From JAIBJN01 sp963842305 (GTDB taxonomy: Bacteria; Actinomycetota; Thermoleophilia; Gaiellales; Gaiellaceae): a stretch of DNA of 64,000 nucleotides. Below the pieces are notes generated by a model. It saw only the letters and a program-made list of their open reading frames with translations, was not told the DNA's origin and made no database searches. The stretch spans positions 1,054,001 to 1,118,000 of the forward strand of contig CAWJFW010000002.1 in assembly GCA_963842305.1 (NCBI GenBank). The letters run 5' to 3'. The translations under genes and the position numbers were made by a program. Positions 25,960 through 35,245 of this stretch are shown here, piece by piece (position 1 is the first letter of the stretch; the number at the start of each line of letters is the position of its first letter).

Positions 25960-27178
25960 CGGCCCGCAGCTCCCCGGCGGACAGGCGTGCGGCGAGATCG
26001 TCGCCGCGGCGCAGGACGAGGACGGGGACGCCCACACGCTGAAGCCTGAGCATGTCGGCGGCCACTGCCGGAGCCAGGGACCCCGCCGCCGCTTCGGTTG
26101 CGAAGCTCGCGCCGTCGACCAAGACGAGGCTGGCCGCATGGTTTCCGAGCGCTCGGTGGGCGAGGCGGTCGACGAGGCGCGGCGAGAGCGCGGAGGTGAC
26201 GACCGTCAGCTCGACGGCCCGCGCCGCCGGGCCACCCTCGTCGGCGAGGATGTTCGCGACCGGCGAGTGCCCGTCGGCCTCCACGGCGGCGAGAATCTCG
26301 AGAGCGCGATGCCAGTCGCCGTCGAACGAGTGCACGCGCTGGTACATGGGACGCAGGCTGTTGACGATGAGCGCGGCCCGTCGTCCGCGCGCAGCGTGAG
26401 CCTTGACGATCGACCCCGCCGCCCGGACCGCGAGCTCGAACGTCGAATCGGGCGCCGTGCCGACGAGTGCGCTCGCATCTGCGTCGAGGAGCACCGCCGT
26501 CTCGTCGCGCGGCGAGTCCTCGAGCTCCTTCACCATCAGATGCCCGCGCTTGGCAGTCGTCGGCCAGTGGACGCGGCGGAGCGACTCCCCCTGCTGGTAG
26601 TCGCGCACGCTGTGGAGGTCGAAGCCGGTCGGCCGCCGCATCAGGAGCCGGCGCCCCTCGGGGGTGCGCGCTCCGGATTCAGAGAACAGCCGGTCCACGT
26701 CGACGAGCCTTGGATAGACGAGGATCGACGCGCCCGCCGGAAGCTCGACAGAGGCCCGCTCGAGCCCGAACGGATCCTCGATCACGATCTCGGTCTGCTC
26801 GGTCGGATAGCGCCCGCGCGGAACCCGCCGAAGGACGTAGCGGCCGCGAAGGCGGCCGTTGCGGCGGACGAGCGGGGTCTCCCGCTCGCCCAGACGGGCG
26901 ATCCTCTCGCGCAGAACGAGCGCGCCCGACGGCGCCGGCCCGTCGACGTCCAGCTCGAGCTGCACCGGGATGTCGTCGCCGGCCAGCCGCTCGCCGCGGC
27001 CGAGGTTCCGGCGGAGGTTCATCGGTCGGTTGAGGAAGCGGACCCAGAGCGCCGCGGCGACCACGGCCAGGACGAGCCCGATCGCGACTGGGTAGAGCAT
27101 CTTCGAGCCGAAGGCCCAGCCGGCGAGGTAGATCCCGCCTCCGAGGGCCAGGATCCAGCGGCCGCGGTCGGTGAGCAC
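25952..27178 (-). CDS. DUF58 domain-containing membrane protein
   Basis: A 408-residue protein with two N-terminal transmembrane segments (about residues 8-45), a beta-rich middle, and a C-terminal vWA-like DUF58 domain carrying RDYQQGESLRRVHWPTTAKR, the defining motif. GTG 27176-27178 is the start; it lies 17 bp after the MoxR stop. Such proteins are encoded with MoxR ATPases and are believed to be remodelled by them, as in the adjacent genes here. Confidence 0.9.
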   Translation of the reverse strand: MLTDRGRWILALGGGIYLAGWAFGSKMLYPVAIGLVLAVVAAALWVRFLNRPMNLRRNLGRGERLAGDDIPVQLELDVDGPAPSGALVLRERIARLGERETPLVRRNGRLRGRYVLRRVPRGRYPTEQTEIVIEDPFGLERASVELPAGASILVYPRLVDVDRLFSESGARTPEGRRLLMRRPTGFDLHSVRDYQQGESLRRVHWPTTAKRGHLMVKELEDSPRDETAVLLDADASALVGTAPDSTFELAVRAAGSIVKAHAARGRRAALIVNSLRPMYQRVHSFDGDWHRALEILAAVEADGHSPVANILADEGGPAARAVELTVVTSALSPRLVDRLAHRALGNHAASLVLVDGASFATEAAAGSLAPAVAADMLRLQRVGVPVLVLRRGDDLAARLSAGELRAVG

Positions 27179-27195
27179 GGCGTGAGCCCCCGCGC

Positions 27196-28170
27196 CTAGA
27201 CGGGGACGGGCGTCCGCTCGATGATGTCCCGGACCAGCTCTTCGCCGTCCAAGCCGCTCGCGCGCGCCTCCGGCGCGAGGATCAGCCGGTGGGCGAGCAC
27301 CGTGGGCGCCACCACCTTGACGTCGTCCGGCTCGACGAAGTCGCGGCCCTGGACGAGGGCCCGCGCCTTGGCGACCCGCAGGAGCGCAAGACCCGCACGT
27401 GGACTGGCCCCGAGGAACAGTCGCGTGTCCGACCGGCTGTGCCGTAGGACGGCGACGACGTAGCGGTTCAGGCTCTCTTCGACGAAGACGTTCTTGGCGC
27501 TCTCGATCGCGCCGAGCACGTCCTGGGCGCTCGCGACGCATTCGAGGGAGTCGAGCGGTGTGTCGGCCGCATTCTCGGAGAGCATGCGCGCCTCGTCCGC
27601 GAGCGGCGGATAGCCGATCGCGATGCGCATGGTGAAGCGGTCGAGCTCGGCCTCGGGCAGCGGGTACGTGCCCTCGTACTCGATCGGGTTCTGCGTGGCC
27701 ATGACCATGAAGGGAGGCGCGAGCTGGTACGAGACGCCGTCGATCGTGACCTGGCGCTCCTGCATGCACTCGAGCAGCGCCGCCTGCGTCTTGGGCGACG
27801 AGCGGTTGATCTCGTCGACCAGCAGGATGTTGGCGAAGACCGGCCCCGGCCGAAACTCGAACTCGTTCGAGCGCTGGTTGAAGACGTTGACGCCGGTGAC
27901 GTCCGACGGCAGCAGGTCAGGCGTGAACTGAAGCCGCGAGAACGAGCAGTCGACAGAGCGCGCGAGCGCCTTGGCGAGCGTCGTCTTCCCGACTCCCGGA
28001 AAGTCCTCGATGATGAGATGGCCTTCGGAGAGCAGGCAGAGAACTGCGAACTCCAGCGTCTCGTCGGGCGCGTGGATGACTCGGCGGAGGTTGGCCGCGA
28101 TCCTCCCCGCGAGCTCGGTCCCGGTGGATGCCTCCACCCCTTGTTTGGCCTCCACGGCTTGCTCGTCCAT
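27196..28170 (-). CDS. MoxR family AAA+ ATPase
   Basis: A 324-residue AAA+ ATPase acting as a chaperone in a MoxR-DUF58-transglutaminase operon. The Walker A motif is DFPGVGKTT at residues 56-64. Walker B is ILLVDEINR, sensor 1 is MATQNPIEYEG, and the C-terminal lid domain is present. The ATG at 28168-28170 directly abuts the coaBC stop (TAG then ATG), so it is probably read from the same message. Confidence 0.93.
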   Translation of the reverse strand: MDEQAVEAKQGVEASTGTELAGRIAANLRRVIHAPDETLEFAVLCLLSEGHLIIEDFPGVGKTTLAKALARSVDCSFSRLQFTPDLLPSDVTGVNVFNQRSNEFEFRPGPVFANILLVDEINRSSPKTQAALLECMQERQVTIDGVSYQLAPPFMVMATQNPIEYEGTYPLPEAELDRFTMRIAIGYPPLADEARMLSENAADTPLDSLECVASAQDVLGAIESAKNVFVEESLNRYVVAVLRHSRSDTRLFLGASPRAGLALLRVAKARALVQGRDFVEPDDVKVVAPTVLAHRLILAPEARASGLDGEELVRDIIERTPVPV

Positions 28171-29328
28171 CTACTCCCCTCTCAGCAGAGCCTCGACTTC
28201 GTCGAGGATAGCCACAGCACATTCCTCCTTGCTCCTTCTGCTCACCGCGCGCTCGCCTGCCGCCGTGATGAGCACGAGCTCGTTCCAATCCGATTCGAAC
28301 CCGATGTCAGAACGAGATACGTCGTTGTAGACGAAGAGGTTCCCTCGCTTGTTTGTCAATTTCGTGCGGGCGCGCACAAGCCCCTCGGTCCCTTCGTCCG
28401 CAGCGAAGCCGACGAGGATCTGCCCGTTTCGTTTTCGGCGCCCCAGCTCGGTCAGGATGTCGACCGTCGGCTCGAGCTCGACCGTCCAGATGTCGGTGCC
28501 CTTCGAACGTTTCCCCTTCGCCGGTTCGGCGGGCCGGTAATCGGCGACTGCAGCGGCCATGACGACCACGTCGGCGTCGTCCCGGCTCAGAATCTCACGG
28601 GCGAGATCGGCCGCAGACGGCGCCGGAACGACTTCGACCCCGTCCGGAGGCTCGACCGCGAGGTTCGAGGCGACGAGCGTGACGTCGCCGCCGCGGCGGC
28701 GCGCCTCCCGCGCAAGCGCGACTCCCATTTTCCCGGACGAGCGGTTGCCGACGTAGCGAACCGAGTCGAGCGGCTCTCGTGTCCCCCCGGCGCTGACGAC
28801 GATCCGTTTCCCCCGAAGAGGTCCGTCGGCGCCGAGAAGCTCGAGGCTGCAGGCGAAGATCGCCTCGGGCTCCGACATGCGCCCGACGCCGTGCTCGCCC
28901 TCTGCGAGCTCGCCCTCCTCGGGACCGATCACGTGAACGCCTCGGTCGAGGAGGCGCTGCAGGTTCTCCTGCGTGGCCGGGTGCTCCCACATGCGGACGT
29001 TCATCGCCGGAGCCACGAGCACCGGCGCTCGAACAGCCAGCGCAGCCTGGGTAAGCACGTTGTCGGCGAGGCCGTGCGCCACCTTCGCCAACGTGTTCGC
29101 GGAGAGCGGCGCGATGACGAGCAAGTCGGCGTCCACGAGGTGCGGATAGAGATCGCGCGCGGCCTCGCGGCGCGCCAACGCCTCGAATGTGTGCGCGGTG
29201 ACGAAGCGCTCCGCGTCTGGCGTCAGGATGGGTGTCACCTCGTGCCCGTCCTTGACGAGCAGCCTGACGAGATCGCACGCCTTGTAGGCGGCGATCCCGC
29301 CGGTCACGCCGATGAGAACCCGAGCCAC
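28171..29328 (-). CDS. coaBC: Bifunctional phosphopantothenoylcysteine decarboxylase / phosphopantothenate-cysteine ligase
   Basis: A 385-residue coenzyme A biosynthesis enzyme. The N-terminal flavin-dependent CoaC domain has GVTGGIAAYKACDLVR (residues 7-22), PLSANTLAKVAHGLADN and the PAMNVRMWEHP motif. The CoaB domain follows with VSAGGTREPLDSVRYVGNRS and the AAAVADYRP region, with K-rich TKLTNKRGN near the end. GTG 29326-29328 is the start, 20 bp after rpoZ. The gmk-rpoZ-coaBC order is conserved across actinobacteria. Confidence 0.95.
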   Translation of the reverse strand: MARVLIGVTGGIAAYKACDLVRLLVKDGHEVTPILTPDAERFVTAHTFEALARREAARDLYPHLVDADLLVIAPLSANTLAKVAHGLADNVLTQAALAVRAPVLVAPAMNVRMWEHPATQENLQRLLDRGVHVIGPEEGELAEGEHGVGRMSEPEAIFACSLELLGADGPLRGKRIVVSAGGTREPLDSVRYVGNRSSGKMGVALAREARRRGGDVTLVASNLAVEPPDGVEVVPAPSAADLAREILSRDDADVVVMAAAVADYRPAEPAKGKRSKGTDIWTVELEPTVDILTELGRRKRNGQILVGFAADEGTEGLVRARTKLTNKRGNLFVYNDVSRSDIGFESDWNELVLITAAGERAVSRRSKEECAVAILDEVEALLRGE

Positions 29329-29348
29329 TCTGGGCTTCGTAGCGAGCG

Positions 29349-29579
29349 CTACGTGTACGAGACGGTGATCTTGCCCTCGGAGATTTCCTCGAGGGCCATC
29401 GTCAGGTAATTCTTCGACCTGGACTCGACGAGGGGCGGCGCGAAGTCGTCGAACGTGCCCTCACCGAGCTGGTGGTGGTAGTTGTTGATCTGCCTCGCCC
29501 GTTTGGCTGCGGCGATGACAAGCGCATAGCGTGAGCCGCCGGCGCTGGCGAGGAGATCATCGATTCGTGGATGCATCAT
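29349..29579 (-). CDS. rpoZ: DNA-directed RNA polymerase omega subunit
   Basis: A 76-residue subunit that stabilises beta-prime and assists polymerase assembly. It begins MMHPRIDDLLASAGGSRYALV and contains AAKRARQINNYHHQLGEG, the conserved omega core, and ends with a LTMALEEISEGKITV segment. It overlaps the gmk stop by 4 bp (ATGA) and precedes coaBC, the usual context. Confidence 0.94.
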   Translation of the reverse strand: MMHPRIDDLLASAGGSRYALVIAAAKRARQINNYHHQLGEGTFDDFAPPLVESRSKNYLTMALEEISEGKITVSYT

Positions 29580-30169
29580 GGCGTACGAAGCTTACCTGCA
29601 GCGCTCGGCTCCCAGAGTGCCCGGTCGACGATGGCGCCGAGCTCGGCCACGGCGCGGTCGACGTCGTCGTTTGTGACGACGTGGTCGAAGTCGCCTGCCT
29701 CGTCCGCCTGGCGGCGCGCAAGGTCGAGCCGCTCTCCGATCTCCCCGGCGCTCTCCGTCGCCCGCTCGCGCAGCCTTCGCTCGAGTTCCGCGAAGCTGGG
29801 CGCCTCGATGAAGACGGTCACTGCGTCGGGTAGCGCCCCCTGCACCTCCTTCGCTCCATGGGTCTCGAGCTCGAGGACGACGCTGCGGCCAGACGAGAGG
29901 ATTCGCTCGACCTCCTCCCGGAGAGTGCCGTAGCGGTGCCCGGAGATGTAGTCGACGTGCTCGAGGAACTCCCCCGCCTCGACACGCCGCTGGAACTCGT
30001 CGGCAGTGAGGAAGTGGTACTCGCGGCCGTCCTCTTCGCCGGGCCGCCGGGCACGGGTCGTGGCAGAGACGGCGACCGCGAGATCCTGACGGCTCGCGAC
30101 GAGCTTTCGGATCAGTGTGCCCTTGCCGGCGCCGGATGGCCCGGTGACGACGAAGAGCCGTGGCCGCAC
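29576..30169 (-). CDS. gmk: Guanylate kinase
   Basis: A 197-residue kinase phosphorylating GMP/dGMP with ATP. The P-loop GPSGAGKGT is at residues 10-18. The GMP-binding elements ATTRARRPGEEDGREYHF (37-54) and EFLEHVDYISGHRYGT (66-81) are present. GTG 30167-30169 starts immediately after the mihF stop at 30171-30173. It couples to rpoZ by an ATGA overlap. The mihF-gmk-rpoZ order is typical for actinobacteria. Confidence 0.96.
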   Translation of the reverse strand: MRPRLFVVTGPSGAGKGTLIRKLVASRQDLAVAVSATTRARRPGEEDGREYHFLTADEFQRRVEAGEFLEHVDYISGHRYGTLREEVERILSSGRSVVLELETHGAKEVQGALPDAVTVFIEAPSFAELERRLRERATESAGEIGERLDLARRQADEAGDFDHVVTNDDVDRAVAELGAIVDRALWEPSAAGKLRTP

Positions 30170-30170
30170 G

Positions 30171-30500
30171 TCAGCGGCGGAGCAGTGCCACCAGCTCGGC
30201 GCGCTGGCGGTCCGAGAGGCCGCCTACGGTCTTCGACTGGCTGATCCGGCACTGGTTCAGGAAGCGGGCGGCCTTCACGCGCCCGAACTTCGGGACAGCC
30301 ATGAGGATGTCGAAGACCTTCGCGGTCTCCACGTAGGCCGGCGGGTTCCGGAGGATGGACTCGATCTGAACGGAGCCCGCCTTGAGATCCTTCTTGAGCT
30401 TCGCGCGCTTGACGCGGATCTCATTCGCCCGGCGGAGAGCCTCCATTCGCTGGTCCAGTGAGCGGAGGGGAGCCTGGACCTGCGTCTTGGTGCCTTGCAT
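30171..30500 (-). CDS. mihF: Integration host factor, actinobacterial type
   Basis: A 109-residue nucleoid-associated protein of the mIHF family, which binds and bends DNA and is found in actinobacteria. The C-terminal helix-two-turn-helix region is clear: LMAVPKFGRVKAARFLNQCRI at about residues 67-87, then KTVGGLSDRQRAELVALL. The ATG at 30498-30500 has its own promoter (TTGAAG-N16-TAGAAT) ending 8 nt upstream. Its first 80 bp overlap the end of the long pyrD reading frame. Confidence 0.94.
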   Translation of the reverse strand: MQGTKTQVQAPLRSLDQRMEALRRANEIRVKRAKLKKDLKAGSVQIESILRNPPAYVETAKVFDILMAVPKFGRVKAARFLNQCRISQSKTVGGLSDRQRAELVALLRR

Positions 30501-31419
30501 GGCGCGGCATTCTAACAGCGCCCCTCAGAGCTTCAACCCGACCCGTCGACCCTCGTGCCGGCACGTGTCTGCAGGGGGTGGCAACATCCTCGTGTGCGGC
30601 CGCGCGGGCGGCGCCGACGCTTGTGAAGCCGCAGCGCTCGGCCTCGGCTTCGAGTTCCATTCTGACTCTCGCAGGCGCGCCGGGGTCGGCGAAGAGGACG
30701 GTGCCGAGCGCGACGGCCGTGGCCCCGGCGGCGACGAGCTCGAGTGCGTGCCGTCCGGTCTCGACCCCGCCCATGCCGACGATCGGAAGGCCGGTCGCGC
30801 GGTAGGCGGCGTGCACGGCGGCAAGGGCGACCGGGCGAAGCGCAGGTCCGGAGAGCCCACCCGCGCCCGTTGAAAGGCGCGGGCGCAGCGTCGCGGGATC
30901 CAGCGCCAGGCCGCGGATCGTGTTCACGAGAGAAAGCCCGTCCGCACCGGCGGCTGCCGCGGCTTCCGCCACCGCCGGGAGGTCGGGGAGACCGGGCGCG
31001 AGCTTCGCGTAGAGCGGCTTGTCCGTGACCGCCCTGGCCGCCGTCACGATCGTGGTCGCCTCGTCTTCGGGCGCGGCCACGTTCGGGCAGGAGAGGTTGA
31101 GCTCGAGCCCGGCAGCGGCGGTCGCATCCAAGCGGGCGCAGAGGTCGGCGTAGTCGTCTGCGGTGAACCCGCCGACGGAGACCCAGACCGGCGGGCCGAG
31201 CTCGAGGAGCCGCGGGAGCGTGCCGTCGAGGAAACGGTCGATCCCGGGATTCGCGAGCCCGATCGAGTTCAGCATGCCGACATCCGTCTCCGCGATCCGC
31301 ATCGGGAGGTTTCCCTCCCGCGGCAGCGGCGTGACCGTCTTCGTCACGAACGCATCGAGCGAGCGGGCGACGTCCGGCGCGGTGAGCGCGTCGAGGCAGC
31401 CGGAGGCGTTCAGGATCAC
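30421..31419 (-). CDS. pyrD: Dihydroorotate dehydrogenase, class 1B catalytic subunit
   Basis: A 332-residue FMN enzyme oxidising dihydroorotate to orotate, partnered by PyrK. N-SGCLDALTAPDVARSL and TVTPLPREGNLPMRI are typical. The active-site cysteine is in LELNLSCPNV, and FMN-phosphate binding uses GMGGVETGRHALE and GATAVALGTVLF. The GTG start (31417-31419) overlaps the pyrK stop as GTGA. The last ~55 residues, after FTSVGAARAAAHE, are not family-like and read across the mihF promoter and 80 bp into mihF. The frame simply lacks a stop until 30421, or a small frameshift removed an earlier one. Confidence 0.9.
   Translation of the reverse strand: MILNASGCLDALTAPDVARSLDAFVTKTVTPLPREGNLPMRIAETDVGMLNSIGLANPGIDRFLDGTLPRLLELGPPVWVSVGGFTADDYADLCARLDATAAAGLELNLSCPNVAAPEDEATTIVTAARAVTDKPLYAKLAPGLPDLPAVAEAAAAAGADGLSLVNTIRGLALDPATLRPRLSTGAGGLSGPALRPVALAAVHAAYRATGLPIVGMGGVETGRHALELVAAGATAVALGTVLFADPGAPARVRMELEAEAERCGFTSVGAARAAAHEDVATPCRHVPARGSTGRVEALRGAVRMPRHARHQDAGPGSPPLTGPANGGSPPGE
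30509..30536 (-). promoter_or_regulatory. Promoter of mihF-gmk-rpoZ
   Basis: On the minus strand, -35 TTGAAG (30531-30536), a 16-bp spacer, and -10 TAGAAT (30509-30514), with 8 nt to the mihF ATG. Both hexamers are close to the sigma-70-family consensus. This is the best complete promoter I can see in the window, and it lies within the annotated 3' end of pyrD. Confidence 0.65.
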
Positions 31420-32123
31420 GCCGCCGCTCCCTCGAGCCTGGTACGTGCGCCGAGCGACGGGCCTCGGTCGCAGAGGACAGGGCCCTCGACGCAGAGGCGG
31501 GCAAGTCGGCCGCGGATCTCGACCGCGCAGCCGTAGCACGCACCGAAGCCGCACGCCATGGGCGCCTCCCAGGCGAGCTGGGCGGCGGGCGCTTGGCGCC
31601 GCACAGCCTCCAGCATCGGCTCGGGGCCGCACGCCAGGACGTCATGACCCGGCCGGAGCGCCTCGGTCACGTACCGCGGCTCGAGCACGACCTCCGCGTT
31701 GGGGACGAGCGCGGCCGCCTCTGCGTGGCCGGCCGTCCTGAAGCCGACGACGGCCGGTGGGCCGCCGAGGCGCGCGGACAGGTATGGGAACGGCGCGACG
31801 CCGATGCCTCCGCCGACGAGCAGCGGGCGGTCGACGTCGAGGTCGAAGCCGTTTCCGAGGGGGCCGAGGACATCGACGTCGTCTCCGGCCTCGAGTGCCG
31901 CGAGAGCACGCGTTCCGGGCCCGATTGGGTCGACGAGGAAGGCGAGCTCGCCAGGAGGCGCGAGGCACAGGCTCATCGGCCGCGGTAGCAGAAGGCCGGC
32001 CGGTCGGAGCATGAAGAATTGGCCCGGGATTCCGGGCTCGAGCCCTCCCCGCCGAAGCCGCACGAGCGTGTACGGCCCGACCGGCTCGACGGCAATCGTC
32101 CTTGCGCGAACCTGTCTCACCAC
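31416..32123 (-). CDS. pyrK: Dihydroorotate dehydrogenase electron-transfer subunit
   Basis: A 235-residue ferredoxin-reductase-like protein that carries FAD and a [2Fe-2S] cluster and passes electrons from PyrD to NAD+. Cluster ligands are Cys191, Cys196, Cys199 and Cys211 (CGFGACYGC, then RLCVEG). The FAD site is LLPRPMSL (about residues 45-52) and the NAD site is LLVGGGIGVAPF. I take GTG 32121-32123 as start because AGGG lies upstream and it avoids overlap with carB; a GTG one codon later is equally possible. Presence of pyrK implies an NAD+-linked (class 1B) PyrD. Confidence 0.92.
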   Translation of the reverse strand: MVRQVRARTIAVEPVGPYTLVRLRRGGLEPGIPGQFFMLRPAGLLLPRPMSLCLAPPGELAFLVDPIGPGTRALAALEAGDDVDVLGPLGNGFDLDVDRPLLVGGGIGVAPFPYLSARLGGPPAVVGFRTAGHAEAAALVPNAEVVLEPRYVTEALRPGHDVLACGPEPMLEAVRRQAPAAQLAWEAPMACGFGACYGCAVEIRGRLARLCVEGPVLCDRGPSLGARTRLEGAAA

Positions 32124-32152
32124 GAAACCCTGAGTCTCATCACAAGACAGTT

Positions 32153-35100
32153 CTACGCCGGCTGGGCGACACGTTCCTGGAGGGAGAGGGTGTCGCCGCG
32201 CGTCGCCCTGGCAATCGCCTCGACCGCGGCAGTGGCGCCTGAAAGCGTCGTGACACACGGCACGCGCGCCAGGAGCGCCGCCTCCCGGATCAGGTAGCCG
32301 TCGGAGCGCGCGCCGCGTCCGTCCGGCGTGTTGATCACCAGCTCGACCGCGCGGCGCCGCACGAGGTCGACCACGGACGGTCCCTCCCCACGCTCGGAGA
32401 CCTTCCGGACGCGCGTGACCGCCAGGCCGGACGCCGCCAGCGCCGAGGCCGTGCCGCCCGTAGCGCAGAGCGCGAACCCGAGCGCCGCCAGGCTCTGGCC
32501 GAGCACGACCGCTGCAGGCTTGTCCCCGTCACGGACTGAGAGGAACGCCGTTCCCGAGCTCGGGAGCGGCCGCCCGGCCGCCCGCTCGGCCTTGGCGAAT
32601 GCCGTCGGGAAGTCGGACGCACTCGCCATGACCTCCCCCGTCGAGCGCATCTCGGGCCCGAGCACCGCATCTGCACCGGGGAAGCGGGCGAACGGAAAGA
32701 CGGAAGCCTTGACGGAGACATGGCCCGGGGACGCCCGGCAGGGCTCGCGGACCTCGGCTACCGTGGCGCCGGCCGCCAGTCGGCACGCACCGGCGACGAG
32801 GTTGACGTCGAGCGCCTTGGAGACGAAGGGGACCGTCCGCGACGCGCGCGGGTTCGCCTCGAGGACGTAGAGGCGGCCGTCCTGGAGCGCCAGCTGCACG
32901 TTGATGAGCCCGACGACCCCCAGGGCGGGCGCGAGGCGCGTGACTGTCGCCACGCATTCGGCGAGCACGGACTCGGGTAGGCCAACCGGGGGAAGGACGC
33001 AGGAGGAGTCGCCGGAGTGGACGCCGGCCTCCTCGACGTGCTCCATGAGCGCGGCCACCCAGGTGTCGGTGCCGTCGCAGAGTGCATCGACGTCGAGCTC
33101 GACCGCGCCTTCGAGGAAGCGGTCGATCAGCACCCGTCCGGCTCCCGCCGCAGCCCGCGCCACATCCTCCGCTTCGTAGCAGACCCGCATCCGCCTGCCT
33201 CCGAGGACGTACGACGGCCGAACGAGCACCGGGTAGCCGATGTCCTCGGCGACGGCCACCGCAACGGTCGGATCGTCCGCCATGCCCCAGGCGGGGACGG
33301 CCAGTCCGAGACGCCCGCAGAGATCGGCGAACCGCTCGCGGTCCTCGGCGAGATCCACTGCCTCGTACGGCGTCCCGAGGATCCTCACGCCCGCGTCCTC
33401 GAGCGCGCGGGCCAGTTTCAAGGGAGTCTGGCCGCCGAACTGGATGACGACGCCCTCCGGCCGCTCGCGCGCGCAGACTTCCAGCACCTCCTCGACGCGA
33501 AGCGGCTCGAAGTAGAGACGGTCGGACGTGTCGTAGTCCGTCGAGACGGTCTCGGGATTGCAATTGACCATCACGGTCTCGTAGCCGAGGGCGCGAAACG
33601 TCTGCACGGCGTGCACGCAGCAGTAGTCGAACTCGATTCCTTGCCCGATTCGGTTCGGGCCCGAACCGAGGATGACGACGCGCGGGGCTTCGCCGTCCGG
33701 TCGGGACTCGTCCTCCTCGCCCCAGGTCGAATAGAGGTAGTTCGAGCTCGCCTCGACCTCGGCGGCGCACGAGTCGACGCGACGAAACGAGGGTCGCACG
33801 CCGCACGATCGGCGAGCGGCTTGCACCGTCTCCTCGCTCTCGTCCCACGCCGCAGCGAGGTCGGTATCCGCCCAGCCCAGACGCTTCAGGCGCAGCCAGT
33901 CCTCCGCGACGAGGTCCGAGCTCCTGCTCGTCGTCGTCAGCGCCTCCGCAGCGCGCTCGAGTTGCCTGCGAAACCAGGGGTGTAGTCCGTCAGGGAGGTC
34001 ATCGAGGGTCGCCCATGGCGTCTGCGCCTCAGGGTCGAGCTCGCGCGAGCGCATCGCCTTCAAGAACGCCTCCGTGAACGTCCGGCCGATGCCCATCGCC
34101 TCGCCCACCGACTTCATCTGCGTCCCGAGCTCGTCGTCCGCTCCCGGGAACTTCTCGAAGGCGAAGCGTGGGAACTTGACAACGACGTAGTCGAGCGTCG
34201 GCTCGAAGCTCGCCGGCGTCGTGCGGGTCAGGTCGTTGGGGATCTCGTCGAGCGTGTAGCCGACCGCGAGCTTCGCCGCCACCTTCGCGATCGGGTAGCC
34301 CGTGGCCTTGCTGGCGAGGGCCGACGAGCGGGAGACGCGAGGGTTCATCTCGATCACACGGAGCTCCCCGGTCTCGCGCTCGCGGGCGAATTGGATGTTG
34401 GAACCGCCGGTCTCGACACCGACTGCGCGGATCACCCGTGCCGCCGCGTCCCGAAGCTCCTGGAACGCTTCGTCGGAGAGCGTCATCTGGGGCGCGACGG
34501 TTACCGAGTCACCCGTGTGCACGCCCATCGGGTCGAGGTTCTCGATCGAGCACACGACGACGACGTTGTCCGTGGCATCGCGCATGACCTCCAGCTCGAA
34601 CTCGTCCCAGCCGACGAGCGACTCTTCGACGAGGACCTGCTGCACCGGACTCTCGTCGAGCGCGCGCTCGAGCTTGCCGTCGAGCTCCTCGGGCGCCCGC
34701 GCGATCCCGCCGCCGTGGCCGCCCAGCGTGAACGCAGGCCGCAGGATAAGCGGGAACGAGAGCGCCTCCGGCAGCTCGTCGGGCGACGTCACGACGACCG
34801 ACTCGGGCACGCGAAGCCCGACACTCTCCATCGTCTCGCGGAAGAGGCCCCGATCCTCGGCGCGGCGGATGGCGTCGTAGCCGGCGCCGATTAGCTCGAC
34901 GCCGAGATCGGCGAGCACGCCGTCCTCGGCCAGCTGCCGGGCGAGGTTCAGCGCGGTCTGGCCCCCCAGCGTCGGCAGCAGCGCCTCCGGCCGCTCACGC
35001 TCGAGGACGCCGGTCAGGCCCTCGGCATCGAGCGGCTCGAGGTAGGTCCGGTCGGCGAAGCCGGGATCGGTCATGATCGTCGCCGGGTTCGAGTTGACGA

Positions 35101-35233
35101 CGATCGTCCGGTACCCGTCCGCCCGGAGCACCTTGAGCGCCTGGCTTCCGGAGTAGTCGAACTCGCACGCCTGACCGATCACGATCGGCCCGGCGCCGAT
35201 GACGCAGATGGATTGAAGATCGGAGCGCTTCAT
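32153..35233 (-). CDS. carB: Carbamoyl phosphate synthase large subunit
   Basis: A 1026-residue enzyme making carbamoyl phosphate from bicarbonate, ammonia and two ATP. Two homologous ATP-grasp halves begin at SICVIGAGPIVIGQACEFDYS (residue 8) and VVILGSGPNRIGQGIEFDYC (about 520). The C-terminal allosteric MGS-like domain follows (FLSVRDGDKPAAVVLGQSL onward). It is slightly shorter than the usual 1060-1100. It begins 12 bp after carA within the pyr operon. Confidence 0.97.
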   Translation of the reverse strand: MKRSDLQSICVIGAGPIVIGQACEFDYSGSQALKVLRADGYRTIVVNSNPATIMTDPGFADRTYLEPLDAEGLTGVLERERPEALLPTLGGQTALNLARQLAEDGVLADLGVELIGAGYDAIRRAEDRGLFRETMESVGLRVPESVVVTSPDELPEALSFPLILRPAFTLGGHGGGIARAPEELDGKLERALDESPVQQVLVEESLVGWDEFELEVMRDATDNVVVVCSIENLDPMGVHTGDSVTVAPQMTLSDEAFQELRDAAARVIRAVGVETGGSNIQFARERETGELRVIEMNPRVSRSSALASKATGYPIAKVAAKLAVGYTLDEIPNDLTRTTPASFEPTLDYVVVKFPRFAFEKFPGADDELGTQMKSVGEAMGIGRTFTEAFLKAMRSRELDPEAQTPWATLDDLPDGLHPWFRRQLERAAEALTTTSRSSDLVAEDWLRLKRLGWADTDLAAAWDESEETVQAARRSCGVRPSFRRVDSCAAEVEASSNYLYSTWGEEDESRPDGEAPRVVILGSGPNRIGQGIEFDYCCVHAVQTFRALGYETVMVNCNPETVSTDYDTSDRLYFEPLRVEEVLEVCARERPEGVVIQFGGQTPLKLARALEDAGVRILGTPYEAVDLAEDRERFADLCGRLGLAVPAWGMADDPTVAVAVAEDIGYPVLVRPSYVLGGRRMRVCYEAEDVARAAAGAGRVLIDRFLEGAVELDVDALCDGTDTWVAALMEHVEEAGVHSGDSSCVLPPVGLPESVLAECVATVTRLAPALGVVGLINVQLALQDGRLYVLEANPRASRTVPFVSKALDVNLVAGACRLAAGATVAEVREPCRASPGHVSVKASVFPFARFPGADAVLGPEMRSTGEVMASASDFPTAFAKAERAAGRPLPSSGTAFLSVRDGDKPAAVVLGQSLAALGFALCATGGTASALAASGLAVTRVRKVSERGEGPSVVDLVRRRAVELVINTPDGRGARSDGYLIREAALLARVPCVTTLSGATAAVEAIARATRGDTLSLQERVAQPA

Positions 35234-35245
35234 CGGGTGATCTGG

